Assembly: GCA_035578175.1 (NCBI GenBank)
Contig: JAQMRL010000003.1
Coordinates: 60,682,672 to 60,746,671 of the forward strand
Direction: 5' to 3'
Source of the DNA: Catonia carolina
Taxonomy: Eukaryota; Arthropoda; Insecta; Hemiptera; Achilidae
Length of the DNA stretch: 64,000 nucleotides
Shown here: positions 34,953-46,804 of the stretch, one piece after another
How positions within the stretch are numbered: the stretch's first letter is position 1
Layout: each line of letters starts with the position of its first letter
The notes under the pieces: model-generated
Told to the model about the DNA's origin: nothing
What the model saw: only the letters and a program-made list of their open reading frames with translations
The model's database searches: none
Made by a program: the position numbers and the translations under genes

Positions 34953-35235
34953 AGGCGACGTCACGCGCAGGAACTGTACCGGATCAATCAGGAAGCTCGA
35001 CACTGACAAATGACTGAATGATACGACTTCATTGGTTCATATCGGATGACGTAGTGAACTATAAGGAGCTCTCTGATTGGACAATAATAACTAATCAAAA
35101 TCACGCCTAAGAAGACATCTGATTGGTTAGTTTTGGAGATTTTTCAGTGGTTGAGAATACTACACTCTGATTGGTCCTATATTATAGCTGCCTTTGACGT
35201 CACACGCGCGTTGTCGTCATTGTAGGCCGCCTTAA
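34953..35235. promoter_or_regulatory. Second CCAAT/CRE cluster of M12
   Basis: Four intact ATTGG boxes plus decayed ones, and an intact TGACGTCA. The sequence is nearly identical to the second block of M7. Confidence 0.45.
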
Positions 35236-35848
35236 CCGCAAGACCTAAATAATAATTTTTTTCTACTGTACATCAAATCTATTACATTTTAGTTGTATAT
35301 TTTCGGATATGTTAAAGACACAAATAGTGCGAAAGAAATAAAATTTCGTTAAGTAACGCTCTCTAATGATTATTTCTTTGTTGATTTAGGAACTGATAGT
35401 TAACTCAAAACGTATATTAAAAATATACACGTTCTGCGCCAATAGTGTAAAACTCTAATCAGCAATTAATTCTTAGTTAAAATAACGTTAGAAAATTAGT
35501 TGTGCAGTGCTCTCTGATTATTAGTACTATAGTAAAATTTCAAGCACAAAAATTACAATAATTCTTAGAAATAAAACCGTGCGTATTGATGTACTACGCC
35601 TATGTTATTTGAGGTAGATGTTGGTTTGAACATTAAATTTATTAAACTATTATCAGATTATATTTTTTGTGCGATTAATAATAATAATAATAATAGCCTT
35701 TCTTTATTAGTCTCCTTTAAAATTACATACTTTACATTGAGTAGATACATTACACATAAGACAATAACTATGTAATAATTAATTATATTAAAAAAAACAA
35801 ATAAATTTATAAATTTTTAAACTTTAATGTTCAAATAAAATCATAATT

Positions 35849-35853
<5 letters not shown>

Positions 35854-35929
<76 letters not shown>
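35854..35929. repeat. (TA)n microsatellite in LINE 3' UTR, copy 2
   Basis: About 38 TA units versus about 13 in copy 1. It lies between the (TAA)n tail and the RT stop codon. Confidence 0.9.
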
Positions 35930-35931
<2 letters not shown>

Positions 35932-35948
35932 TATTTAGGAAACTAGGC

Positions 35949-37418
35949 CTATTTTTGGGCAAAGGCCTCTCCCAATGTTTTCCAACGGGATTTGTCTCTT
36001 GTTGTAATTTGCCAATGTGCACCGGCATGTTTTTTGACCAATTCGTCGTCCCACCTCAAACACTGTCTACCTCTACGCCTGATATTTTCAATCGGTTGCC
36101 ATTCTGTAACTCGTTTTGTCCATCTGTCGTCATTTAGCCGTAACACATTTCCAGCCCAATTCCATTTCAGTCGCTTTGCCACTTCGACAACATTTTGAAG
36201 TTGTGTTCTCCTCCTTAGTTCTGTGTTTTTGATCTTGTCTCGGAAGGAAACCCCTAACATGCTCCGTTCCATGGCTCTTTGAGTGACTCTCAGTCTGTAT
36301 ACGTCCTTCATTGACAAAGGCCATGTCTGTGCGCCGTAGGTCATGCAAGGAAGCACACAACAATTAAAAGCTAAGGTCTTTAATCTTTGAGACATTTTGC
36401 TTTTAAATATAAACTTCATTGACCAGTATTTTCTCCAAGCCAAAGTCATTCTGCGGTTTACTTCCTTACTGCATCCATTCCTAAAAGAAATAGTCTCTCC
36501 CAGATAAATCGCCTCATTTACCCATATTAATTTTTTACCATTTAGGACAATATCCTCTCGCTTACTGTTAGTGAGAAGAATAGTTTTATCATTATTTATC
36601 TCAAGTCCCGCTAATAGGCTAGCCTGCTGTAGTTCTTCTAGCACACCGCTTAATTCCGTTGGTGATTTCGCAAATAATGTAATATCATCTGCAAATCTTA
36701 CATTACTTATGTTTCTTCCATTCACTCTTATACCCTTTTCATCCCAATCCAAATTTTTGAAAACTGAATCCAATGTTACATTGAAAAGATCGGGTGAGAG
36801 AGGATCGCCCTGTTTGACACCTCGTCCAACTGGAAAAAAATCGCCCGGATTCTCTAGGACCACTAGAGCTTCGCCATTTTTGTACCAATGCCATAATACT
36901 CTTAATATTCTTTCATCTATCCCTAGCTCTTGTAATCCCTTAAAAACAGATACCAGTTTCACAGAATCAAAAGCCTTCGCAAAGTCCACCAAAGCTATAT
37001 AAATTTCTATGTTATATTCTCTGCATTTTTCGATCAGCTGGTTCACTACCTGCAAATGATCCACAGTTGAAAACCCAGGGCGAAAACCCGCTTGTTCAAT
37101 GTGTTGGTTGTACTCCACAATCGGTTTCATACGTCGTTGTATAATCTTAGCGAAAACTTTACTCAATGATGAAGAAAGAGTAATAGGACGGTAATTTTTA
37201 ATATCCGTTACCTCTCCCTTTTTATGAAGCAGAATGATGTCCGATTTAAGCCATTGGCCTGGAACCTTGCCCTGCATCATTATTTGGTAAAATATGTGTG
37301 TTAAATTCTTTGAAATAAAGCACTCTGCCACTCTTAGGTATTCATTTATTATCTTGTCATTTCCTGGTGATTTTCCACTCTTGAGTTTATTTAGAACGGA
37401 ACTGACTTCTTCCTCCAA
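35949..37418 (-). pseudogene. LINE ORF2, reverse-transcriptase part, copy 2
   Basis: A 489-codon frame with the same motifs as copy 1 (DFAKAFDS 145-152, GVKQGDPLSP 200-209, FADD 242-245). It differs from copy 1 at residue 212 (Phe, as expected for the family) and in the PLS(K/M)KD segment, where copy 2 has Met. All catalytic Asp residues are present. It is separated from the endonuclease by the A22 frameshift. Confidence 0.8.
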
Positions 37419-37434
37419 TATGTTAAGAAATGTC

Positions 37435-38973
37435 CTATGTTCGTCTTGGATTTCTGATGATTTTTTTTTTTTTTTTTTTTTTAAAAAACTTAGATGCCAC
37501 AGCCAGGATATCTTCTCTGCTTCTTTTTACAATTCCGTTTTCATCCCTCAAACCTGACAACCATAATCTACCTTGAGATAAAGATTTCCTGGTTTTCTTT
37601 ACAGATAGGTCCGGTTGCATTAGACTTTTCACCAATTCGTTATTGTAAGCATTAATGTCTTTTCTAATATTGTATTTACAAGCTTTACATATAATATTTA
37701 ATTCTAATTTATCTTCAATAGTTTTATTGTCCTTTCTCCATAATATCGATCTTTTCCTGATTAGTTCTAGTGTAAGGTCACTCAGTTTATTATTTCGTCT
37801 AATTCCTCTATTCACCTTTCTTTTTGATTCTTTACTTGTGTTAATTATAGTGTTTTCTAACCAGTTGTAATTTTCTTGCATATCACAATTTCTTGGTATC
37901 CTTTGAACCACTGCATTCTTAATATTCCTCTGAAAGTTTTCTAAGTTAATATGCTGATGTTGATTATTATCTTTAAAAAAATGTCTCCTAGATCTATCTG
38001 TGGTTAGTATTTTGCCTCGTATTAGCCTATGGTCTGAATGGAATTGGAAATTTTTAACTACACTTACATCATGGAACATATTCTTGTTTTTTGATAGTAT
38101 AAAATCTATCTCATTTTTATGCTTACCATTTGGCGACAACCATGTCCATTTACGGCCTGCTCTTTTTTTAAAGAAACTGTTCAGAATTTTTAGGTTAAAT
38201 TCTTGGCAAAATCTTGTCAATCTCCAACCTCTTGTATTTCTTTTGCCGTAGCCTAAAGCACCAATCGTATCTTGTTCTCCTACCTTCCTGAGACCTATTT
38301 GGGCATTTAAATCTCCCATTATTATTGTTTCTTCCCTGTAATTTGTTTTCTTCTCTTCTAATTCCTCTATTAATAAGTTATAGAATTGTTCGATTTCTTC
38401 TTCAGTAGAAGAGCTGGTCGGTGCATACACTTGAATAAACCGTAGTATCACTTGGTTTCGTCTAATACTGAGGGTAGAGATTCTATCTGATATAGGTTTG
38501 AATTCTAAAATATCATTTCTAAATTTATTATGGTGAACTAAAAAACCCGTTCCATTTTTACCGGATACTTCTCCGAAATAGAAAAATATAAATTTGCTTT
38601 TCCTCTCAATTATTTTTTCACCTTGTCTTCTTATTTCCGATAATCCTAATATGTCAATATCACTATTGCTTAAAGCTTGTTCAAGTTTTACAATTTGTTC
38701 TTCAGACATTAAAGATCTTACATTTAAAGTGCTGAATGTACTATAATTTACTTTATAGTTTTTGTTTGATTGTGAAGTGGTGTGTATTGCTGAGTTATTT
38801 CTATTTCTAGTTGGGAGGTATTGGTCTCTTGCCCCCTTGCTGACCAAACGTTCTGGGGGTGTTGTTTTTGTAAATGAGTTGCTTTTTATATTATCACATT
38901 CTGTTTTCCCTATTTTACAATCGTATTTTTTAACATTTTTTGTCCTTATCTTGAGTCTAGTTTCCTCTAATTT
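37435..38973 (-). pseudogene. LINE ORF2, apurinic-type endonuclease part, copy 2
   Basis: The deduced protein is identical to copy 1 over the 470 codons compared, with the same endonuclease motifs (LSEIRR, GDLNA, SDHRLI) and the same termination in the Lys run. Such identity over 1.4 kb, with differences elsewhere, indicates a recent duplication. Confidence 0.8.
37461..37482. repeat. T22 homopolymer splitting ORF2, copy 2
   Basis: The same 22-T run as in copy 1. The shared length suggests the frameshift was already present in the parent insertion. Confidence 0.8.
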
Positions 38974-39042
38974 TCATTCATTCCTGTCGTTAATTTTGTC
39001 TTCATCCTTATCTATAAGAAAACTTTCAATTGAGTTTTTCCT

Positions 39043-39724
39043 TTTATTTTCACTTTTCTTTGTTTTTTTTAACTATTTGCGCTGCTGGAGAATTTTGTTT
39101 AATCGATCCTTTGGGTGATTCACTCAGTAGACGCTTTTTAGGTTTTTCTGTTCCTTCTCTAACTATTAGTTTGTCATATCGTATAATGGCAAACTTTCCT
39201 TCTGACCTTGCTTTCTTCAAATCTACCTGGAGTTGTTTTCTAACTTGTATGACTTTTGGTGGGAAATCCTCAGAGATAAAAATATTTGATCCCTTTAAGC
39301 ATTTTGCCTGTGTGATTATGTTTATTTTCTTTCTAGAAGAAACAAGCCCCACGATGACAAGTCTATTTTTATTTTCAGTCGCCCGGCCTATTCGTCTTAT
39401 AAAATCTATTTCATTATCCCCTATATTTACCTTAAGTTTAGTTCTAATTAAATGGAAAACCGTGTTCTCAAGGTCCATATTATTTCCTTGTCCTTCTTCT
39501 AGGCCGTTTATAATTAAATTTTTCTTCCTATTCTCACGTTCTAGAAAATCAATTCATTTTTCTTGCTCTTTAATGGTGTTATTCAGTGACATCAAGGAGT
39601 CTTGAAAATTCTCAGTGGGTTGCTTTGAAAATTTGCTCAGCTCTTCTTTGATGTTTGCTTTCATTTCTTTTTTCATTTTTTCTTTAAAGTTATCCAGTAT
39701 TTTTTTGAAGGAGTCTAAATCCAT
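39043..39724 (-). pseudogene. LINE ORF1 with in-frame TGA and C-terminal frameshift, copy 2
   Basis: Same start (39724-39722) and same TGA at codon 57 (39556-39554) as copy 1. One T fewer in the run near 39063 shifts the C-terminus, which ends VKKNKEK at 39050. A Glu/Gly difference (VNIGDNE versus VNIEDNE) distinguishes it from copy 1. Confidence 0.65.
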
Positions 39725-39826
39725 CTTAATTTTAGATATTATAAAAGTTTTTATGACTGACTGATTTCAATATACAGGCAATAAAATTCAGTTCTAAAGA
39801 AAATTATTCCGTTATCTATATTTGTA

Positions 39827-40982
39827 ACGGGTGATTCAAAAAGAGCGCCGGTTTTTAAACGGCTGGTAAATTTTTGTTTATCGGTTGGCAACATTGTTAG
39901 ACCTCATTTCTATTTCGGAGAACATTCCGATTGACGATTCAGTTGTAGTTTCTCTTGTTCGCAGTGTAGTACTCTCGCAGTCTGTGTCTAACCATGGAGA
40001 AGTTTACTATTGCACAACGAGTGTTAATCGTCAAAACATTTTACCAGAGTGGAGAGAGTTATGCGGCTACTGTCAGGCGACTTCGCGGTACTCTAGGACG
40101 TAATGAAGCACCGAATGAATCAACAGTTCGCAGGCTCATGAAAAAGTTTTTTGAGACGGGTTCAACAGTCGACCTTAAAAGTTCTGGACGTCGTCGTTCT
40201 GGCCGAACTGAGCAGAACGTTGCGTTGGTTCGTGACAGTGTGGCTGTTAGCCCAGCAAAATCAATACGTCGCCGTTCTCAACAATTGGGTTTACGATGTT
40301 CTTCTGTACGGAGAATTCTTCGGTACGATCTCCAATATCACCCGTATAAAATTCAGTTGACGAAACATTTGAAAGTGGCAGACCACCAGAAGAGACGACA
40401 GTTTGTTGACTGGGTATTAAGAAAACGGCAGGATGATGACACCTTCGCAAACAAAATCATTTTCAGTGATGAGGCGCACTTCCACTTAAACGGTTTTGTT
40501 AATAAACAGAACTGCCGTATGTGGGGTTTAGAAAACCCTCGCGTCACGCTGCAATGTCACGCTGCACGAGAAACAATGTTGTTGCTCCGTGAACGGTTCC
40601 AGGATCGCATCATTTCCCGTAATTCCGACCATCAATAGCCACCAAGGTCGTGTGACTTGACGCCTTGTGGCTTTCATCTTTGGGGTCATCTGAAGTCATT
40701 GGTGTATGCCAATAAACCCCGAAACATCAATGACTCGAAGGAGGAAATTCGACGGGTTATCGGGCAAATGGAAGTCGAAACTTGTCGTGCAGTAGTATCC
40801 AATTTCATGGACAGAGTTGATGCGTGCATGGGCAGTAGAGGAGGACACATGCATGGCATCATTTTTCATACATGAAATCGGAAGGTAAGATGAACTTGTT
40901 GATGTATTTATTTTCAATTTTTCAATAAAATAAATCTCTTAATTTGATATATCAAAACCGGCGCTCTTTTTGAATCACCCCA
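39827..40982 (+). mobile_element. Mariner-like element (internally deleted)
   Basis: 1,156 bp flanked by TA (39825-39826 and 40983-40984). The TIRs start ac/tg then GGGTGATTC and continue AAAAAGAGCGCCGG, matching for about 27 bp. It encodes one disrupted transposase on the plus strand. It lies in the LINE 5' leader. Confidence 0.85.
39994..40875 (+). pseudogene. Mariner-like transposase, DUF4817/HTH type, disrupted
   Basis: 214 codons from ATG 39994 to TAG 40636-40638, then the same frame continues to TGA 40873-40875. The N-terminus (MEKFTIAQRVLIVKTF..GESYAATVRRLR..PNESTVRRLMKKF) is the helix-turn-helix region of DUF4817-type arthropod transposases. IIFSDEAHFHLNG carries the first catalytic Asp, and PPRSCDLTPCGFHLWG, after the stop, the third. 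The stretch with the second Asp is deleted between MWGLENPRVT and HAARET, at an 11-bp direct repeat (40543-40553 and 40556-40566). The TAG stands where Trp is usual before PPRS. Inactive. Confidence 0.8.
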
Positions 40983-40984
40983 TA

Positions 40985-41428
40985 TATATCCAGTTTATTG
41001 ATGTTCGACTAATATTGCTTATTGAGTAGATCGAGTAAACCCAGTTTTAATTATTATTTAGTTTATAATGATATTATGTTGTTGCGGTAAGATAAATTGT
41101 CGTAGATATTTTATATCCTCTATTTCTAAACGACTGATAAGCAACGACAGCCGGCCGGTCAATTAGTGACCTTTACCTTGAGTCTCCTTCCAAACTCTAT
41201 TAATACTATTGTATGACAATATAAAGCTGGCATTAACTAGTATTTTAAATTATTTTACCTTAGTTTTTAACAAATATCTCACCCAAACCTCCATATAGTT
41301 TACAAGATTCTTGACGTATATTTTAAGAACGATCACTTATATAACATACTATTTTACAATTGACATAACTTTTAATTAAACCACTCAATCATAAAGTAAG
41401 CCACTAAATCATAAAGTATATAGTTAGA

Positions 41429-41469
<41 letters not shown>

Positions 41470-41522
41470 ATATCATAAAGTAAGCCACTAAATCATAAAG
41501 TTCCACTCAATCATAAAGTAAA
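40985..41522. other. LINE leader sequence with degenerate ccactcaatcataaag repeats
   Basis: AT-rich with no ORF. Up to ~41370 it is probably LINE 5' UTR; it contains the GC-rich agccggccggtc. From ~41382 the short unit ccactcaatcataaagtaa recurs four to five times around an (AT)n tract (41430-41465). The same unit resumes after the jockey A tail (ccactcaatcgataca). Confidence 0.5.
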
Positions 41523-42011
41523 CCACTCAATTTACACAAAGAAGTACGATATCTAGGATTAAATTTTGATAAAAGGTTAACGTGGAACACCCATATAAAG
41601 ATAAAACGATTACTTTTAAATTCACGAGTCAAACAACTATATCGGCTACTTAATCGAAAATCACATGTTACTTTAAAAACAAAGGTCAAAATTTATAAAA
41701 GTCTTCTGATGCCATTGTGGACCTATGGCGTTCAGATATACGGAAGTGCCAGCTCGACAACATTAAAGAAAGTACAAGTATGTCAGTCCAAACTGCTTCG
41801 CATGATCACCAATGCTCCGTACTACGTGTCAAATTCAACACTTCATACTGACCTACAAATACCTTACGTTACCGAAACAGTGAAAAGGTTGTACGCGAGG
41901 TTTCATTCATAATTGAACGGCCACCGTAACCCGCTTGTAAGGGGAATTCTGATCAATCCTCGGCTCGCCAGACGACTAAAAAGAAGATGGAGCAGAGACC
42001 TGCTGAGATGA
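41523..42011 (+). pseudogene. Jockey-like reverse transcriptase C-terminal fragment, copy 2
   Basis: Same fragment as 22052-22540. A TAA at 41910-41912 (ttcattcataattg versus ttcattcaaaattg in copy 1) stops the frame before the conserved LARRLKRRWSRDLLR end. The 3' UTR runs to an A run at ~42281-42288. It lacks all catalytic motifs. Confidence 0.8.
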
Positions 42012-42363
42012 CACCATTCCACTACTTCCACCATTTCACCACTCTGTGCTACTGTTATCCCCATCATTTATCATCAAATTTCTTAGTTTTAATATTTGTT
42101 AATTTGTTATGTCTATTTGCTATGTTTGTTACTATTTGTATGTTTTTTATTTTTTGAACCCAAAATGAATGTCAATGGACATGTAATTTTATCCTACAAT
42201 CACTGTGATTTATATTACTCTGTGCTAAAATTTGGTCGTTGTATTGTTATTGTACAGTTACAAATAAATAAAATAATATATAAAAAAAACCACTCAATCG
42301 ATACAATAATCACGACCGTTGTTCATTCGATGTTAATCGCATCGCAGTCCGCGCGCAACTCCC

Positions 42364-42652
42364 TTTTGTACGATTAGTCAGATTAAATTTGAACGTTCTT
42401 TCATAACGACTTTGATAACATCCTTTCTTACAAATCTGATTTTTCAAGTTACTTAAAATTAGGTAAATAATGAGATGTTAAATACTCGGCACAATTAATT
42501 TGAGTTTTTAGATCATTAGGGTAGAAGTTAGTTCAAACATTTACAAGTTATCTGAAATAAACTGAAAAGTTAATTTGGTTACTTTCCTTGTTTTGTAACC
42601 GTATGTTTCAGTAGAAAAGTCATTTGATGAGCAAAGCAGGTCTTCTAAAAAA
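42364..42652. repeat. Array monomer M12, right part
   Basis: The unit resumes with ttttgtacgattagtcag, resembling the M15 3' end (48413 onward): acgactttgataacatcc, gtagccgtatgtttcagtagaaaagtcatttgatgag. This 289-bp piece is what is missing beside LINE copy 1. Confidence 0.8.
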
Positions 42653-43519
42653 TTTTCAGTTCGCACCTTGCAAATGCGCCGTTAATATATTCACACTGCA
42701 AGGTCTAACTGTATAATAATCTACTGTCATATGAACAAGGTCTAAAAGTGTTTATTTCACCAGTACTTCTTCTGTTGTTATAATTTTTTAGTCGAAAATT
42801 GCTTCATTCGTGAAGAAAACAGAACTATTATTTTAGCCGTGGAAGTAGCAGTTGAAATTTAAAAAATATTTCACAGTTTAACTGCCTCTTGTAGGCAATA
42901 CTAAATTTTCGCATCGCAAAAAAAAAATAATGACACAAGCAGCGAATAAACGCGGAGAAATGTCAAAAATATTGCCTAGAAATTTTTCATATCGTTAACC
43001 GTTTTTAGTGTGACTGATTGTCGTTAAAAGGGCACAATTTGTATTTTGCTCTTACTAGGTATTGTTCAAGTATATTCTAAATTTCAGTTTGGTAATGCCG
43101 GCGATTCTACTGACGATTAGTTGACAAAAAAACTTCAGAGACGTCCTAATTAGAATAACCTTTAATATACAATGAAAAAATCACAATGTGTTACGTTCGT
43201 ATGTGGTTTTTGCATGGTAGCCGACAAAATAATGTCTTAAATTTAAGCAAGCTTGTATGTGACAACGCAATCTATTCTTGTGCTTCCTTTTTATGACTTT
43301 TTTAATTTCACACTGTGAAAAGCAGTATAAATATACTGCTGTTTCATACACTAAACCATAATCATTCCGTACTGGGAAGAACCTTAACAAGTTTTAAAAT
43401 GTTTTTGGTAGGCGTTTTAATTCTGGGAAGTATAGCATTTCAGTAGACGTTAATTGTTTAATATTCGGCCGTATCGTTGTCTGGGCGGTGACAATGGGCG
43501 GATTGATGTAAAAATGTAA

Positions 43520-43810
43520 GTCGACGTCACGCGCAGGAACAGTACCTGACCAATCAGGAAGCTCGGTACTGACAAATGACGTAATACTGATTGAGACGTT
43601 TTCATTGGTTGATATCGGATGACGTAGAGAACTCTAATGAGCCCTCTGATTGGACAATATTAACCAATCAAAATGACGCCTAAGAAGACATCTGATTGGT
43701 TAGGTTTGAAGATTTTTCATAGGTTGAGGATACTAGTTTCTGATTGGTCCAATATTATATCTCTTATTGACGTCACACGGACGTCACCGTCATCGTAAGC
43801 CGCCTCACTC
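43520..43810. promoter_or_regulatory. CCAAT/CRE cluster of M13
   Basis: Seven CCAAT/ATTGG boxes and an intact TGACGTCA, followed by ggacgtcaccgtcatcg. Confidence 0.5.
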
Positions 43811-44323
43811 GCAAGACCTAAATAATTATATTTTCAAGTGTAGAACAGTTCTATTAGATTTCAATTATATGTTTTCAGATATGTTATAGACACAAATGGT
43901 GCTGAATAAAAAAACATTCGTTAACTAACGCTTTATAATGATTATTTCTTTGTTGATTTAGGATCCGATAATTAACTCAAAATATATAATTAAAATGTAC
44001 ACGTTCTGCGCCACCAGTGTAAAATTCCAATTAACAATTCATTCCTCCTTAAAAAACATTAGAAAATTAGTTGTGCATGGCTCTCTGTTTATTATTGCTT
44101 TAGTTAAAATTGAAACACAAAAATTATAATAACTCTCTGAAATAAGACCGTACGTATTGATAGACTACGCCTCTATTATTTAAGGAAGATGTTGGTTTGA
44201 ACATTAAATTTAATAAACTATTATCAAATTATATTTTATGTACGATTAATAACATTAAATTTGTATATTCTTTCATAACATTGACAACATCCTTTCTTTC
44301 AAATCCAATCTATCAAGTAACTT

Positions 44324-44721
44324 CTTGTTGTTGTTTACGTCAACAGCCAAAAGGCTGGTTTGAACCTCCAAAGGTTTTACTAAGTAAAACGAGGAGTTAG
44401 GTGGTTTACAATTGCCTTCCTCACTGAGTGGAAAAGTATGCTTATCAGCAGGCCGGGCCCTCTGAAAAGCACATATTTTCCACTCTGTAAATGACACCTT
44501 CACTTCATTCACCACAGGGTCTGGCTGTACAATGAAATTCATTACTTTCAGAGAAAATAACTCTGATTAGTGCCTTTACACCTCTACCTCTTCTGTTCTT
44601 CAATGATCCAGTCATTTAATTGACTGACCATGTGATAAGAAACAGAACTATTTATTTTAGCCCTGCAACAAACAGATTGAGTGTAAATAATTTGACACTC
44701 CACCTGTCTGTTATGGGCAAC
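44324..44721 (-). mobile_element. SINE-like element S6 in M13
   Basis: A 398-bp copy flanked by aagtaactt (44315-44323) and aggtaactt (44722-44730). The one TSD mismatch is unique to this copy. Confidence 0.65.
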
Positions 44722-44933
44722 AGGTAACTTAAAATTAGGTAAATAATGAGATGTTAAATACTTGGCACAATTAATTTCGGTTTTTAGATCATTAGGCTAG
44801 ATGTTAGTTCAAACATTTACAGGTTATCTGAAATCCAAACTAAATATTTAATTTAGTTATTTTTTTTATTGTTTATAACCGTATCACTCAGTAGAAGCGA
44901 GTTTTCATGAGCGTAGCAGGGCTTCTAAAAAAG

Positions 44934-46804
44934 GTTTCAGTTCGCACGTTTCAATCGGCGCCGTTAATATATTCACTGCAAGGTCTAACTGCATAATCAT
45001 CAACTGTCATTGTAACAATCTCTAAAAGTGTTTATTTCATTAGTACCTCTTATTTTCTTAATAATGTTTTAGTCGAAAATTTGCTTCTCTCGCTAAGAAA
45101 ACAGAACGATTATTGTAGCCGTGGAAGTAGCAGTTAAAATTTTAAAAAATATTTCACAGTTTAACTGCCTCTTGTAGGCAATACTAAATTTTCGTATCGC
45201 AAAATAAAATAATGACACAAGCAGCGAATAAACGCGGAGAAATGTCAAAAATATCGCCCAGAAATTTTTCATATCGTTACCCGTTTTTAGTAAGACTGAT
45301 TGTCATTAAAAGGGCACAGGTTCTTGTTTGCTCTTACTAGGTATTGTTTAAGTATATTCTAAATTTCAGTTTGGTAATTCCGGCGAATCTACTGACGATT
45401 AGTTGACAAAAAAACTTCAGAGACGTCCTTATTAGAATAAACTTCAATATATAATGAAAAAATCACAATGTGTTACGTTAGTATAGTAGTGTTTGCATGG
45501 TAGCCGACAAAATAATGTCTTAAATTTAAGCAAGCGTATATGTGACAACGCAAGCTATTGTTGTCCTTCCTTTTTATGACTTTTTTTTTTATATTGTGAA
45601 AAGCAGTATAAATATACTGCTGTTTCATACAATAAACCATAATCATTCCGTACTCGGAGGAACCTTAACAAGTTTAAAAATGTTTTTGTTACGCGTTTTA
45701 ATTCTAGAAAGTATTGCATTTCAGTAGACGTTAATTGTTTAATATTCGGCCGTATCGTTAACTGGGCGGTGACAATGAACGGATTTATGTAAAAACGTAA
45801 GTCGACGTCACGCGCAGGAACAGTACTGGACCAATCAGAAAGCTCGATACTGACAAATGACGTAATACTGATTGAGACGTTTTCATTGGTTGATATCGGA
45901 TGACGTAGTGAACTATTATGAGCCCTCTGATTGGACAATATTAACCAATCAAAATGTCGCCTCAGAAGACATCTGATTGGTTAGACATGAAAATTTTTCA
46001 TTGGTTGAAAATACCAGTTTCTGATTGGTCCAAATTATATCTTATATTGACGTCACACGGACTACACCGTCATTGTAGGCCGCCTCACTCGCAAGACCTA
46101 AATAATTATATTTTCAACTGTAGATCAGTTCTATTAGATTTCAATTATAAGTTTTCAGATATGTTATAGACACAAATGGTGCAGAATAAAAAAACATTCG
46201 TTAACTAACGCTTTATAATGATTATTTCTTTGTTGATTTAGGATCCGATAATTAACTCAAAATATATAATTAAAATATACACGTTCTGCGCCAACACAGT
46301 AAAATTCCAAATAACAATTCATGTCTCTTTAAAAACCATTAGAAATTTGTTGTGCATGGCTCTCTGTTTATTATTGCTTTAGTTAATATTGAAACACAAA
46401 AAATATAATAACTCTCTGAAATAAGACCGTACGTATTGATAGACTACGCCTATGTTATTTAAGAAAGATGTTGGTTTGAACATTAAATTTAATAAACTAT
46501 TATCAAATTATATTTTTTGTACGATTAATAAGAATCAATTTTTAAATTCTCTCATATCATTGATAACATCCTCTCTTTCAAATCCAATCTATCAAGTAAC
46601 TTAAAATTATGTAAATAATGAGATGTTAAATACTTGGCACAATTAATTTCGGTTTTTAGATCATTAGGCTATATGTTAGTTCAAACATTTACAGGTTATC
46701 TGAAATAAAAACTAAATATTTAATTGGGTTATTTTTTTATTTCTTATAACCGTATCACTCAGTAGAAGCGTGTTTTCATGACCGTAGCAGGCCTTCTAAA
46801 ACAT
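44934..46804. repeat. Array monomer M14 (short type)
   Basis: A 1.87-kb unit related to M9 and M18, without SINE. A 127-codon minus-strand frame (45555-45938) is shortened by a 3-nt difference in the ttttttttt run near 45590. Confidence 0.9.
45801..46090. promoter_or_regulatory. CCAAT/CRE cluster of M14
   Basis: Seven CCAAT/ATTGG boxes. The last is lost by a deletion (gtccaaatt). TGACGTCA is intact. Confidence 0.5.

Larger units (their letters stand above)
33770..35677. repeat. Array monomer M12, left part (doubled promoter block, cut by LINE)
   Basis: Counterpart of M7, with the same internal restart at gaagaaccctaaaaaaagaag near 34795. It is interrupted by LINE copy 2 after ttttgtgcgatta (35665-35677). 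It resumes at 42364. Confidence 0.85.
35678..42363 (-). mobile_element. RTE-like LINE, copy 2 (full length, with nested insertions)
   Basis: Minus-strand LINE with a (TAA)n tail at the left (35676-35695) and a GC-rich 5' end at the right (revcomp GGGAGTTGCGCGCGGACTG). It is flanked by a 13-bp target duplication, ttttgtgcgatta (35665-35677) and ttttgtacgatta (42364-42376), one mismatch. This shows that the region between ORF1 and 42363 is its 5' leader, into which a mariner-like element (39827-40982) and a jockey-like fragment (41523-42288) inserted. Retained TSD and 5' end suggest full-length insertion. Confidence 0.75.
42653..44933. repeat. Array monomer M13 (long type)
   Basis: A 2.28-kb counterpart of M8 at its 5' end. 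Its 3' half is closer to M4 (cctctattatttaagg, perfect SINE tail hairpin). It carries S6. Confidence 0.9.

Noticed and set aside
17735..42363. The two LINE copies as an assembly duplication of one locus
   Set aside because: They differ in mariner presence, (TA)n length, a T-run indel in ORF1, a jockey stop codon and the right-hand junction, and they are flanked by different monomers. Long-read confirmation would still be useful.
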